Notes: generated by a model from the letters alone, not told the origin. A stretch of 14,052 nucleotides of DNA from JBKJUK01 sp046590705 (GCA_046590705.1 JBKJUK010000312.1:1-14052); one strand, 5' to 3'; positions 1 to 6,751 are shown, numbered from the stretch's first letter. Translations and numbers: made by a program.

Positions 1-440
1 AACACGAAGCGGGTCTGCGGCATGGGGCCTTCTGCTGCGTCGACCAGCAGAATGACGCCGTCGACCATCGAGAGCACTCGCTCGACCTCGCCACCAAAGT
101 CGGCGTGGCCGGGCGTATCGATGATGTTGATTTTCACTTCGCTGGGATGAACGAAATTCTCCGGCAGCTTTCGGCCGCTGTGGGTCGGCGTGGCTTCGTG
201 ATGTGGCTCGTGCCCCAATGCATCCTTGTCATCGACCAGATATCGAATCGAAGTGTTCTTGGCCAGAATGGTGATGCCGCGCTCTTTCTCGAGATCGTTC
301 GAGTCCATGACTCGTTCATCCAGGTGTTGAAAGGAACGGATGGCCCCGGTCTGCTTGAGGAGGACGTCGACGAGGGTGGTTTTTCCGTGATCGACGTGGG
401 CGATGATGGCCACGTTACGGATGTCATGACGAAATTGCAT
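1..440 (-). CDS. typA: Translational GTPase TypA/BipA, N-terminal part (gene runs off the window start)
   Basis: Ribosome-associated GTPase of the EF-G/LepA class, involved in ribosome assembly and stress adaptation. The 146 visible codons begin at an ATG (438-440) and read MQFRHDIRNVAIIAHVDHGK: the G1 P-loop is AHVDHGKT (residues 14-21), switch I is ERGITILAKNT (about 58-68), and G3 DTPGH lies near 109-113. The stretch EGPMPQTRFV just before the edge is typical of TypA rather than LepA or EF-G. About 32 residues are inserted between switch I and G3 (roughly residues 72-106), where E. coli TypA has a short beta hairpin. The insert is His-rich (GHEPHHEATPTH). The Shine-Dalgarno is weak (AAAGG, 12 bases upstream). 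An ATTCTA (501-506, plus strand) could be its -10 box read as TAGAAT, but I see no matching -35. The family assignment is secure. Confidence 0.96.
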   Translation of the reverse strand, partial: MQFRHDIRNVAIIAHVDHGKTTLVDVLLKQTGAIRSFQHLDERVMDSNDLEKERGITILAKNTSIRYLVDDKDALGHEPHHEATPTHSGRKLPENFVHPSEVKINIIDTPGHADFGGEVERVLSMVDGVILLVDAAEGPMPQTRFV

Positions 441-540
441 TGATTTGTACGACCTTTAAAGGAAATGCCGAGGGAGGTGATTCACACGGCGGAGCGAGCC
501 ATTCTAACGTAGGAGGCCCGAGAATGCTTCCCGCGAGGTG

Positions 541-644
541 GAATGGAGGATGTTGAATGGAGAATGGAGGATGACAGTGTGATCAAAAAGCCGTCCCAGG
601 TCTTCGCCTCTAATTCTTCATTCTCCATTCAGCATTCTCCATTC
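541..644. repeat. Imperfect inverted repeat with C-free/G-poor arms (spacer between typA and the lipoprotein gene)
   Basis: Two 34-base arms, 541-574 and 611-644, match as inverted repeats at 29 of 34 positions around a 36-base centre. The left arm contains no C and is built from a short unit of the type GAATGGAGRATG. Four of the five mismatches would be G-U pairs in a plus-strand RNA, making 33 of 34 positions pairable, but A/C mismatches in a minus-strand RNA. The right arm ends three bases beyond the TGA of the minus-strand lipoprotein gene, so it may act as a transcript end or stabiliser there, though both neighbours are on the minus strand. The centre holds AAAAAGC (585-591), CCGTCC (591-596), CAG (597-599) and TCTAAT (609-614), which recur in the element at 6664-6751. 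The rest of spacer 441-540 shows nothing beyond the possible typA -10 box. Confidence 0.8.
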
Positions 645-647
645 TGT

Positions 648-1211
648 TCAGTACGCCACGCGATAGTTGTAGATGAACGAGCGCACCCGGCCGCCCGCTC
701 GTAACGGATAAAAGGACGCGCTTTCGAGCGAAGCGCGATTCCTAGCTTCCAACTCCACCGAGCCGGTCGTATTCTGGAGCGTGCGTACGGCCGTCACCTG
801 GCCCTCCGAGTTCACATCGGCTTCCAGGGCGATGTACCCGCTGGTGGTTCCCGGACTGGCGATTGGCGTGGGAGCTTTGCGGAACTTGATCCTTTCCGAG
901 GCCGAAGACAAGTCCTCGCGCGGCTTCTCTGCGACCAGAGCGCTGTTCTGCACCCAGCCTGTACCGACTCCCAGCCTGACTTCGCTCCAGTCGCCATTTC
1001 TGGCGAGCACGGTCACCGGCTGGCCGGCTCGGTAGGTCTCAATCTTCGGAGAGGTCGCTTGCGGACTCCGATGAACGAAGACTTCCGGCGCTTCAACGAA
1101 CATGAAACCGATCGGTTCTCTGTATGCCGGAGGCTGGGGCATCGGAGTACCGCCACCACAGCCTGGCAGAATGAGTAGCAACAACAGTGAAAGGAAGAGC
1201 CGGCTATCCAA
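648..1211 (-). CDS. Lipoprotein with bacterial SH3 domain and TonB-C-like C-terminus
   Basis: Predicted 187-residue envelope lipoprotein of unknown specific role. Residues 1-18 form a short hydrophobic signal peptide ending in a lipobox (LILPGC, Cys18 for lipidation). Residues about 41-93 resemble a bacterial SH3 domain (hydrophobic and Gly/Trp pattern, NGDWSEVRL and GTGWV), a fold that often binds cell wall. Residues about 122-187 resemble a TonB C-terminal domain (GYIALEADVNSEGQVTAVR, FYPLRAGGRV), seen in periplasmic proteins beyond TonB itself. The start is a TTG (1209-1211) overlapping the upstream permease stop by eight bases. No ATG or GTG lies in frame before the lipobox, so TTG is needed to keep the signal peptide. 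The overlap implies co-expression with the ABC transporter upstream. It has none of the Pro-rich linker of true TonB, so energy transduction is unlikely. Domain calls are by eye. Confidence 0.85.
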   Translation of the reverse strand: MDSRLFLSLLLLLILPGCGGGTPMPQPPAYREPIGFMFVEAPEVFVHRSPQATSPKIETYRAGQPVTVLARNGDWSEVRLGVGTGWVQNSALVAEKPREDLSSASERIKFRKAPTPIASPGTTSGYIALEADVNSEGQVTAVRTLQNTTGSVELEARNRASLESASFYPLRAGGRVRSFIYNYRVAY

Positions 1212-2184
1212 AGACGTCTCGCTTGACGTAGACGGTGAAGGCGATAGCCAGGGCCGTGGTTGCCCAGACGCCGAGCAGGGCTACGCAGAAGAGCAGTGAC
1301 ATTCCTTCGTACGGTGGCGCCTGGCCGCTGTAGTAATCAGCCAGCGGCAGTGCCGAGACGAAGAGGTATTTGCCAACGATCCAATCCGGGCTGATGCGGG
1401 TGATGATGGTGCCGCCAATCAGTGAGGCCAGCATCGTTCCCATCGAGGCCGCACTCGATTTGAAGAGCACAGAGAGCATCAGCGCAATCGCCGCGACAAC
1501 CAGCATTGCATACCACTCCAGGCCATAGGCGATCAGTGCATCCTTCCATAGAGGCAGGGTGCGTACGCCCTCGAAGTCGACCTGATCGGAAGCGAAGGTG
1601 AAGCCGTTGAAGGTGGGAGCATCCCAACCCCGCGGCTCCAGCACCAGTGACGGCACGAGGTAAGCGAGTAATCCCCCGATCACCAGAGTGAGAGTCGTGA
1701 AAATGAAGAGCGCTGCCGCTTTGGAGGCGATGATTTTCCAGCGTTTCACCGGCCTCGTAAGTAACAGCTTGTCAGTACCCTCGGCGCTTTCTGCCGAGAC
1801 GATATCGCTGGCCAGCACCGCCACCAGCAGCGGAAGCAACAGAAAGCCAGCGGCATTGGCGAACACGCGAGCGAAGAAAGGTGCTGTCGGTCGTTCGGGA
1901 TCGATGTTGCGATCGAGGTAGAACTGCAGGCGGCCTGTTTCAGCGCGGAGCGAGCGAGCCCATGATGGATTCATGGAAGGGCGTCGCACCATCTGCTGGT
2001 AGCGGGCTACTTTCTGCTGTGTGTCGGCCCGCCAGTTTCTGTTGGTCTCTTTCGAAAGCTCACGCTGCTTGGAGTAGGCGAGGATCGAAACGATCATCAT
2101 CAGAATCGCGAGAATGATGGTGAAGCGCCTTCGGCGTACGATCTTCAGCGACTCGTTCTCCACCAATGCCACGAAATCATTCAA
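1204..2184 (-). CDS. ABC-2 type transporter permease
   Basis: Membrane subunit (326 residues) of an ABC exporter paired with the ATPase encoded just upstream. Residues 21-38 form the first membrane segment after a basic stretch (VRRRR). A soluble, probably external segment follows (about 39-108), and then five more hydrophobic segments run to the C-terminus, about six in total. The sequence SDIVSAESAEGTDKLLLTRP after the second membrane segment is the coupling-helix region typical of ABC-2 permeases. The start is TTG (2182-2184). It shares bases with the TGA of the ATPase (TTGA, four-base overlap) and has a good AGGAGA Shine-Dalgarno about seven bases upstream, so translational coupling is likely. 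The next gene, a lipoprotein, overlaps its stop. The substrate cannot be read from the sequence; relatives export peptides, lipids, drugs or envelope components. Confidence 0.93.
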   Translation of the reverse strand: MNDFVALVENESLKIVRRRRFTIILAILMMIVSILAYSKQRELSKETNRNWRADTQQKVARYQQMVRRPSMNPSWARSLRAETGRLQFYLDRNIDPERPTAPFFARVFANAAGFLLLPLLVAVLASDIVSAESAEGTDKLLLTRPVKRWKIIASKAAALFIFTTLTLVIGGLLAYLVPSLVLEPRGWDAPTFNGFTFASDQVDFEGVRTLPLWKDALIAYGLEWYAMLVVAAIALMLSVLFKSSAASMGTMLASLIGGTIITRISPDWIVGKYLFVSALPLADYYSGQAPPYEGMSLLFCVALLGVWATTALAIAFTVYVKRDVFG

Positions 2185-3110
2185 CGGGCGTTCTCCTGAT
2201 GCATCCCAACCGTCTCTCCGCCTGTAGCTTCGAGGAACATTTCTTCCAGCGTCTGCAGCCTTGGTTGGACATGGAAGATGCTGACTCCTGCGGCGGCCAA
2301 AGATGCCACGATCGGCGGGGTCATTGATTCTTCGATCTGCACTGTAATGATATCTCCGTCGACGGCCGCGTCGAGATTCAGCGAATCGAATTGACGCATC
2401 GCAGCGGCAACGTCGTCGACTCGGAATTCCATTCCCCGATTCGACGCAATCAAGTCACTGACTTTGCCGGATTCGAGAACTCTTCCGCGGTGAATGATGG
2501 CCACGCGATCACACATCAATTCGATCTCTGCGAGCAGGTGACTGGAAATGAAAACACTCATGCCTTCCTCCCGGGCAAGAGTTCGAATCAGGGAGCGCAT
2601 CTCACGAATGCCTGCAGGATCCAGCCCGTTCGCGGGCTCATCGAGGATCAGAAGGCGTGGTTTCCCGAGAAGTGCCTGAGCGATTCCGAGCCGCTGACGC
2701 ATTCCCAGCGAGTAGGTTCCCACCCGGTCATCGAGTCGATCAGCCATCTGCACGAGTGTTGCGACTTCGTCGATGCGCCGGTGGTCTATGGCACCGATCA
2801 TTCTGGAGAAGTGCTCGAGATTCTCGCGACCGCTCATGAAGCGATATAGATCCGGAGTCTCGACGATGCAGCCGATGCACCTCATGGCCTCTTCGAACTG
2901 TCTGCGAACGTCGAATCCGCAGATCTCGACACTCCCTGCCGTGGGCCGGATCAGGCCCACCAGCATGCGGATGGTGGTGGTCTTGCCGGCACCGTTCGGC
3001 CCGAGAAAGCCGAACACTTCTCCCGGCATGACCTCGAAGGTGACGTTCTCGACGATGGTGCGCTTTCCGATGATTTTCTTGAGGTTCGTCGCGCGCAGGG
3101 TTGGATGCAA
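2181..3110 (-). CDS. ABC transporter ATP-binding protein (bacitracin-exporter/Nat-like class)
   Basis: Nucleotide-binding subunit, 309 residues. Walker A is GPNGAGKT (37-44), the signature is YSLGMRQ (133-139), Walker B is LLILDEP with catalytic Glu158, and the H-loop His is 191. The usual Q-loop Gln appears replaced by Glu84 (IGCIVETPDLY), as is common in the BcrA-type ATPases that drive ABC-2 permeases. Residues beyond about 225 form a C-terminal extension typical of this class. It starts at TTG (3108-3110): an in-frame TGA lies eight codons upstream with no other start codon between, and a GGAG sits about eight bases before the TTG. It is the first gene of the operon ATPase, permease, lipoprotein. 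Together the first two make a complete exporter (probably two copies of each at the inner membrane). The substrate is unknown. Confidence 0.95.
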   Translation of the reverse strand: MHPTLRATNLKKIIGKRTIVENVTFEVMPGEVFGFLGPNGAGKTTTIRMLVGLIRPTAGSVEICGFDVRRQFEEAMRCIGCIVETPDLYRFMSGRENLEHFSRMIGAIDHRRIDEVATLVQMADRLDDRVGTYSLGMRQRLGIAQALLGKPRLLILDEPANGLDPAGIREMRSLIRTLAREEGMSVFISSHLLAEIELMCDRVAIIHRGRVLESGKVSDLIASNRGMEFRVDDVAAAMRQFDSLNLDAAVDGDIITVQIEESMTPPIVASLAAAGVSIFHVQPRLQTLEEMFLEATGGETVGMHQENAR

Positions 3111-3238
3111 TGAAGGGCTCCGGTGTGCTGTTCATGAAGCAGACGGGGAAAGGAGCGCGATGCGCGCTTCTCTCTCGTTCTCTACGCTCCACGTTCTGAA
3201 AATGCAGAGGATGCGCGACCCGCGCGAGGTTTGATTCG
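3111..3238. promoter_or_regulatory. Divergent intergenic region between the ABC operon and the SGNH hydrolase gene
   Basis: This 128-base spacer must hold the promoters of the leftward ABC operon and probably of the rightward SGNH gene. I see no convincing -35/-10 pair in either direction. It does contain a short perfect hairpin, AGCGCG (3154-3159), loop ATG, CGCGCT (3163-3168), extendable by a few pairs. No T-run follows on either strand, so it is not an intrinsic terminator; an operator or leader hairpin is possible. GAGGT near 3226-3230 is the Shine-Dalgarno for the SGNH gene. Confidence 0.45.
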
Positions 3239-4000
3239 ATGAGACGAGTGACCTACTGGATCATTCCGGTCGCAGTGACTCTACTGGCGTCCGGATTCTT
3301 CGGCTACGGCTTTTCGATGGCCGTGTCGGGAAACGCGGGAGAACTGGTCGGAGATTCCGCCCCTGAGGTGATACGTCCGCAACGCAACAATGGCCCTCTG
3401 AAGATGATCGTTCTCGGCGACTCGCTCGCGAAAGGTGCGGGAGACGAGCGCGGGTTGGGAATCGCCGGCTCGGTCGAGGCTGAGTTGAGGCGGCTCAAAA
3501 TCAAGACGGGAGCGGAAACCATAAACCTGGCGGTGAACGGATCGAAGACTGCTGATCTGGTCGCGCTTCTCGCCAGCCAGAATGTTCAGCGACTCATCGC
3601 GGAGTCGAACGTGGTGGTCGTATCCGTGGGCGGAAACGATCTTTTCGGCAGCGGACTTGGACGGGATGCACCGCCAGCAAATCCGGAGAAAGTCATGGCC
3701 GGAGTGCAGGACCGCGTCGAAAGCATCGTGCGAACAGTCCGCCGGGTGAATCCGACGGCGCGGCTGTTTCTCATTGGTCTCTACAATCCATTCATCGAAA
3801 CTCCCTACGGCTCGATCGTTTCCCGCCATGTGAATCGCTGGAATGCGACGCTGGTGCAGAGATTCGAATCTGATCCGAAACTCACTGTCGTACAGACTTC
3901 GGATATCTTTATTCGCGGAGATCGTCTGAGCGCTGACCGTTTCCATCCGGGCGGCGAGGCGTACGCCATCATCGGCAGACGTATCGCTGAGAGCCTGTGA
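3239..4000 (+). CDS. Membrane-anchored SGNH/GDSL-family hydrolase
   Basis: Esterase/lipase-fold hydrolase of 253 residues, probably held in the periplasm by an N-terminal membrane segment (about residues 6-28 after MRR) or exported by it. All four SGNH blocks are present: GDS with nucleophile Ser62 (block I, IVLGDSLAKGAG), the oxyanion Gly in NLAVNGS (Gly101, block II), GGND (131-134, block III, Asn133), and DRFH with Asp233 and His236 (block V). The catalytic set is therefore intact. The family deacylates or deacetylates lipids, polysaccharides and peptidoglycan; the substrate here is not readable. ATG start with GAGGT nine bases upstream. The next gene on the same strand is an L,D-transpeptidase 70 bases on, so a cell-envelope substrate is a reasonable inference, though the gap leaves open whether they share a transcript. 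Confidence 0.92.
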   Translation: MRRVTYWIIPVAVTLLASGFFGYGFSMAVSGNAGELVGDSAPEVIRPQRNNGPLKMIVLGDSLAKGAGDERGLGIAGSVEAELRRLKIKTGAETINLAVNGSKTADLVALLASQNVQRLIAESNVVVVSVGGNDLFGSGLGRDAPPANPEKVMAGVQDRVESIVRTVRRVNPTARLFLIGLYNPFIETPYGSIVSRHVNRWNATLVQRFESDPKLTVVQTSDIFIRGDRLSADRFHPGGEAYAIIGRRIAESL

Positions 4001-4070
4001 GTGACGCTGGCCGCTCCAGCATGGTTCGAATCTCGCTACTCACAGAACTGAAATCTTACGGAGCCGCTCA

Positions 4071-4670
4071 GTGATCAATGGAGTTTTCGCGCTGTTGCTT
4101 GTTCTGCCGTTCTTCGCGGCGGGCGCCGCAACGTTGGATGATCAAACGTCCTCCGCTGTCGCGCCAGTCGTGACTGCATCACCAGTTCTGATCCGTGTGG
4201 CCGCTGAAGGTCTTCCGGCCGATGCACCAAACGAGTCCGTCCTGATTACTGTGGATACCTCGAAGAACATGGCCTACCTCTTTCGCGACAACATACTTGT
4301 TGCAAAGTCGCCCGCGGCTACCGGAAGCGGGAAGTTGTTGAAAAAAGGACTCCGCAGCTGGCTCTTCTACACTCCGCGAGGAAAGCATCAGATCGTGCGC
4401 AAGATCGTTTCACCGATCTGGACCAAACCCGACTGGGCGTATCTCGAGGAGGGGAAACCTGTTCCGCCGATGAACGCTAAGTCGCGAAAGGTCGCTGGGA
4501 AACTGGGCAAGTACGCGCTCGATCTGGGCGACGGCATCATGGTGCATGGAACGGATGAGCCGGACTCACTCGGGAAGAAGGTGTCTCACGGCTGCATTCG
4601 GGTCGGTGACAAGATGCTGGCTCAGGCATTCCGCGCAGCGTCGGTCGGGACCTACGTCTACATTTACTGA
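4071..4670 (+). CDS. YkuD-type L,D-transpeptidase
   Basis: Cell-wall enzyme of 199 residues. Members cross-link peptidoglycan (3-3 bonds) or attach proteins to it using a Cys nucleophile. The C-terminal half shows the YkuD signature: His159 (MVHGTDE) followed by SHGCIRV with catalytic Cys175 and Arg177. The domain spans about residues 56-199 and begins with ESVLITVDTSKNMAYLFRDN, the usual first strands. Residues 1-20 are a signal peptide (hydrophobic core FALLLVLPFFAAGAA), with likely cleavage near Ala19/Ala20. It starts at GTG (4071-4073) with GGAG nine bases upstream; the nearby ATG at 4078 is in another frame. It follows an SGNH hydrolase gene on the same strand and converges with ubiB. 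Small single-domain enzyme without LysM or other binding modules; the exact reaction is not determinable. Confidence 0.95.
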   Translation: MINGVFALLLVLPFFAAGAATLDDQTSSAVAPVVTASPVLIRVAAEGLPADAPNESVLITVDTSKNMAYLFRDNILVAKSPAATGSGKLLKKGLRSWLFYTPRGKHQIVRKIVSPIWTKPDWAYLEEGKPVPPMNAKSRKVAGKLGKYALDLGDGIMVHGTDEPDSLGKKVSHGCIRVGDKMLAQAFRAASVGTYVYIY

Positions 4671-4702
4671 GAGAGTCTTCAAAGGCGAGAACGCATGTGT
4701 GG

Positions 4703-4722
4703 CACAGGCAATCCTGCCTGTG
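4703..4722. repeat. Perfect short palindrome CACAGGCA-ATCC-TGCCTGTG
   Basis: An eight-base perfect stem (4703-4710 with 4715-4722) around a four-base loop lies 33 bases after the L,D-transpeptidase stop, in the spacer between converging genes. No T-run follows, so it is not a classic terminator. It looks like one of the small palindromes scattered through intergenic DNA of some bacteria; whether it recurs in this genome cannot be seen from the window. Confidence 0.6.
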
Positions 4723-4820
4723 ACGGGGCACTGGGAGTTCGAAGCCAATCGCACACCAAGGCTCTCGCTTGAAAAGAAACAAGTACTCCCGGTCCCAAAT
4801 TCACTCCAGAATCATGAAGC

Positions 4821-4839
4821 CCAAAGTTGAAAACTTTGG
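4821..4839. terminator. Symmetric hairpin between convergent genes, possible bidirectional terminator
   Basis: CCAAAGTT (4821-4828), loop GAA, AACTTTGG (4832-4839): an eight-pair perfect stem. It lies 15 bases beyond the ubiB stop on the minus strand and about 150 bases after the L,D-transpeptidase stop, as expected for a shared 3' end. There is no T-run on either side, so intrinsic termination is uncertain; it may instead protect mRNA 3' ends. Confidence 0.4.
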
Positions 4840-4853
4840 CCACTGATGCACAC

Positions 4854-6590
4854 TCAGTTCCGACTGGTTCGGCTTTTCTGCCGGGCCCTGTGCCGATCGG
4901 CTCGATCACTCATGAGAGTGGAAATAACCAGATAGAACCCGATTGCACTGGCAGCCAGGTATCCGACCACAGCGATTGCCGGATAACCGAACATGGTGAA
5001 CTTCGCGGGCACCCGCAGCATCAGTGACGAACCGATGATCAGCGCCGCGATCACCAGCCCGACCGTAATTCTGTTGGCGATCTTGTGCATGCCTCGCAGA
5101 AGGTCTTCCGCGTCGTCCAGCTTGTGGGTGAAGGTCAACCTGCCAGCAACTGCCTGATCGACGAGATCCCGGGCCCGTGACGGAAGATCGATGGCCAGCT
5201 GATTGAGATCGAGCATCGAGGTGTAGAAGTTTCGCGGATGAAACTTCTGGCGTAGTTTTTTGACCAGGAGTGATTCGGCGTAATCCTGAATCACGGTCTG
5301 CGGATCGTAGTCAGGGTCGAGTTTCCGTGTGATCCCGTCGAGATGCAGCAGAGTTTTGGCCAGCATCGCCAACTCGCTGGGAACTTTCAGTTCGTTCGAA
5401 CTGGCCAGCGAGATCACGTGAAAGATCAGCGCTCCGGTATTGACCCTTTTGGTTTCCACGGTCTGGAAGGTGGTGACCAGACTGGAAATCTCCTTCACGA
5501 ACTTCTCGCGATCGAATCCGTCCTGAATGACGCTCATCTTGATGCAGGCGTCCGCGACATCGTGGCCGCGATTCGCAGTGATGCTGAGCAGCAGCTTGAT
5601 GACCAGATCCTGAAATTCACCGCTGATCCTGCTGGCCATCCCGAAATCGAGAAGAACCAGTCTCCCATCTCGGACGAACACGTTGCCGGGGTGAGGATCG
5701 CTGTGCCAGAAGCCGTCAACGCAGATCTGCTTCAGGTAGGCCCTTGTCAGCACGGCCGCCAGATCGGCGTAGTCGTGATCAATCAACTCCAGTGGCGTGA
5801 GTTTGGAGACCTTCTTTCCCTTCACCAGCTCAGTGGTCAGGATGTGGTCCGTGGAGTAGTCGCGGATGACACCAGGCACTTCAATCTCGTCAAACTCAGC
5901 GAGGCTCTTTCCGAGCATTTCCGTGTTGTGAGCTTCCTGCAGGTAACTGAGTTCACTGAGAAAAGTCTTCTTGACCTGCTGTACCGTACTGACGAGATTC
6001 ATCTTTCTGGCAAGGGTGCTTCGACCTTCGAGAAACTCGGCAATCTCCTGGAAAACTTTCAGGTCCTCTTCGACCATGGGGCGGATATTCGGGCGCTGGA
6101 TCTTGACCACGACCTCGCGGCCGTCCCGGAGCATGGCGCGATGAACCTGACCAAGCGATGCAGCGGCGAGAGGCTTGACATCGAAACTCTCGAAAAGCTT
6201 CGAGATTCTGGCCTTGAGCTCAGTCTCGACAATCGCTTCCACCTCTGCGTAGGAGAACGGGGCGATGTCGTCCTGGAGCGATTCCAGCTCCTCGATGTAC
6301 TCCTGCGGCACGAGATCCGGTCTGGTCGAGAGAACCTGTCCGAATTTGATGTAACTCGGCCCCATACTGCGCAATGACGCTGAGAAGGCCCGGGCGCGGG
6401 CCCTGACGTCAGGCTCCAGTTCCTTCTGAGCCTCCTCCTGAACGAAGAGTTCGTCCGGATCAGTTTGTAGCTTGAAATCCTTCAATCCGTAGCGTGAGAA
6501 GAGAATCGCCAGGTCGCGGTATTGTGATATGTGCCTCGTCTTCAGCATTTGCGGCAGTCTCTGCAAGAGAATTGCCGCATTGCGAACCAC
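4854..6590 (-). CDS. ubiB: UbiB/AarF (ABC1/ADCK) family atypical kinase
   Basis: Membrane-associated protein-kinase-like ATPase of 578 residues whose family supports isoprenoid quinone synthesis or lipid homeostasis. Visible motifs: the KxGQ motif KFGQVLSTR (Lys82-Gln85), the Ala-rich loop AAASLGQVH (142-150) replacing the kinase Gly loop, the ATP lysine in VVVKIQRP (Lys163), the catalytic loop HSDPHPGN (Asp298, Asn303), and the metal-binding DFG (Asp315). The C-terminus holds two membrane segments (about 510-565), as in the longer UbiB relatives outside Proteobacteria. It starts at GTG (6588-6590): an in-frame TAA lies 11 codons upstream with no ATG between, and AGGAGGGGGG (6602-6611) is a strong though rather distant Shine-Dalgarno. 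Divergent from metK; convergent with the L,D-transpeptidase. No quinone-synthesis neighbours, so the link to ubiquinone versus menaquinone or lipid metabolism is open. Confidence 0.95.
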   Translation of the reverse strand: MVRNAAILLQRLPQMLKTRHISQYRDLAILFSRYGLKDFKLQTDPDELFVQEEAQKELEPDVRARARAFSASLRSMGPSYIKFGQVLSTRPDLVPQEYIEELESLQDDIAPFSYAEVEAIVETELKARISKLFESFDVKPLAAASLGQVHRAMLRDGREVVVKIQRPNIRPMVEEDLKVFQEIAEFLEGRSTLARKMNLVSTVQQVKKTFLSELSYLQEAHNTEMLGKSLAEFDEIEVPGVIRDYSTDHILTTELVKGKKVSKLTPLELIDHDYADLAAVLTRAYLKQICVDGFWHSDPHPGNVFVRDGRLVLLDFGMASRISGEFQDLVIKLLLSITANRGHDVADACIKMSVIQDGFDREKFVKEISSLVTTFQTVETKRVNTGALIFHVISLASSNELKVPSELAMLAKTLLHLDGITRKLDPDYDPQTVIQDYAESLLVKKLRQKFHPRNFYTSMLDLNQLAIDLPSRARDLVDQAVAGRLTFTHKLDDAEDLLRGMHKIANRITVGLVIAALIIGSSLMLRVPAKFTMFGYPAIAVVGYLAASAIGFYLVISTLMSDRADRHRARQKSRTSRN

Positions 6591-6663
6591 ACTGATTTTG
6601 ACCCCCCTCCTGCCGATTTGTTACGATGCGCGAGCAGTTCACTCCGCCACTCCCGATCCTTGA

Positions 6664-6751
6664 GTAGTCAGTAGTTCAGTAGCCAGTAACCAGTAGAAAA
6701 GCGCCGACCGTCCTCAGACATCTAATCTACTGGCTACCGACTACTGACTAC
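6664..6751. repeat. Inverted repeat in the ubiB-metK divergent spacer
   Basis: Left arm 6664-6688 and right arm 6728-6751 pair through a perfect 12-base outer stem (GTAGTCAGTAGT) and a perfect 10-base inner stem (GTAGCCAGTA), separated by a 3/2-base internal loop. The arms consist of CAGTAG-like short repeats. The centre contains AAAAGC (6697-6702), CCGTCC (6708-6713), CAG (6715-6717) and TCTAAT (6721-6726), in the same order as in the element at 541-644 although the arms are unrelated. It occupies most of the 206-base region between the two divergent start codons, so it sits within or next to both promoters and both leaders. No SAM riboswitch is recognisable between it and metK, and I could not identify a clear promoter. 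Confidence 0.8.

Noticed and set aside
441..540. Small open frame starting at ATG 523
   Set aside because: Ten codons only, running into the inverted repeat, with no supporting context.
3281..3946. 221-codon open frame on the minus strand
   Set aside because: Antisense to the SGNH hydrolase gene, which has all four catalytic blocks in the plus frame.
5343..6377. 344-codon open frame on the plus strand
   Set aside because: It lies wholly antisense to ubiB, whose protein has every family motif in order; the plus-strand translation has no recognisable family character and no good start context.
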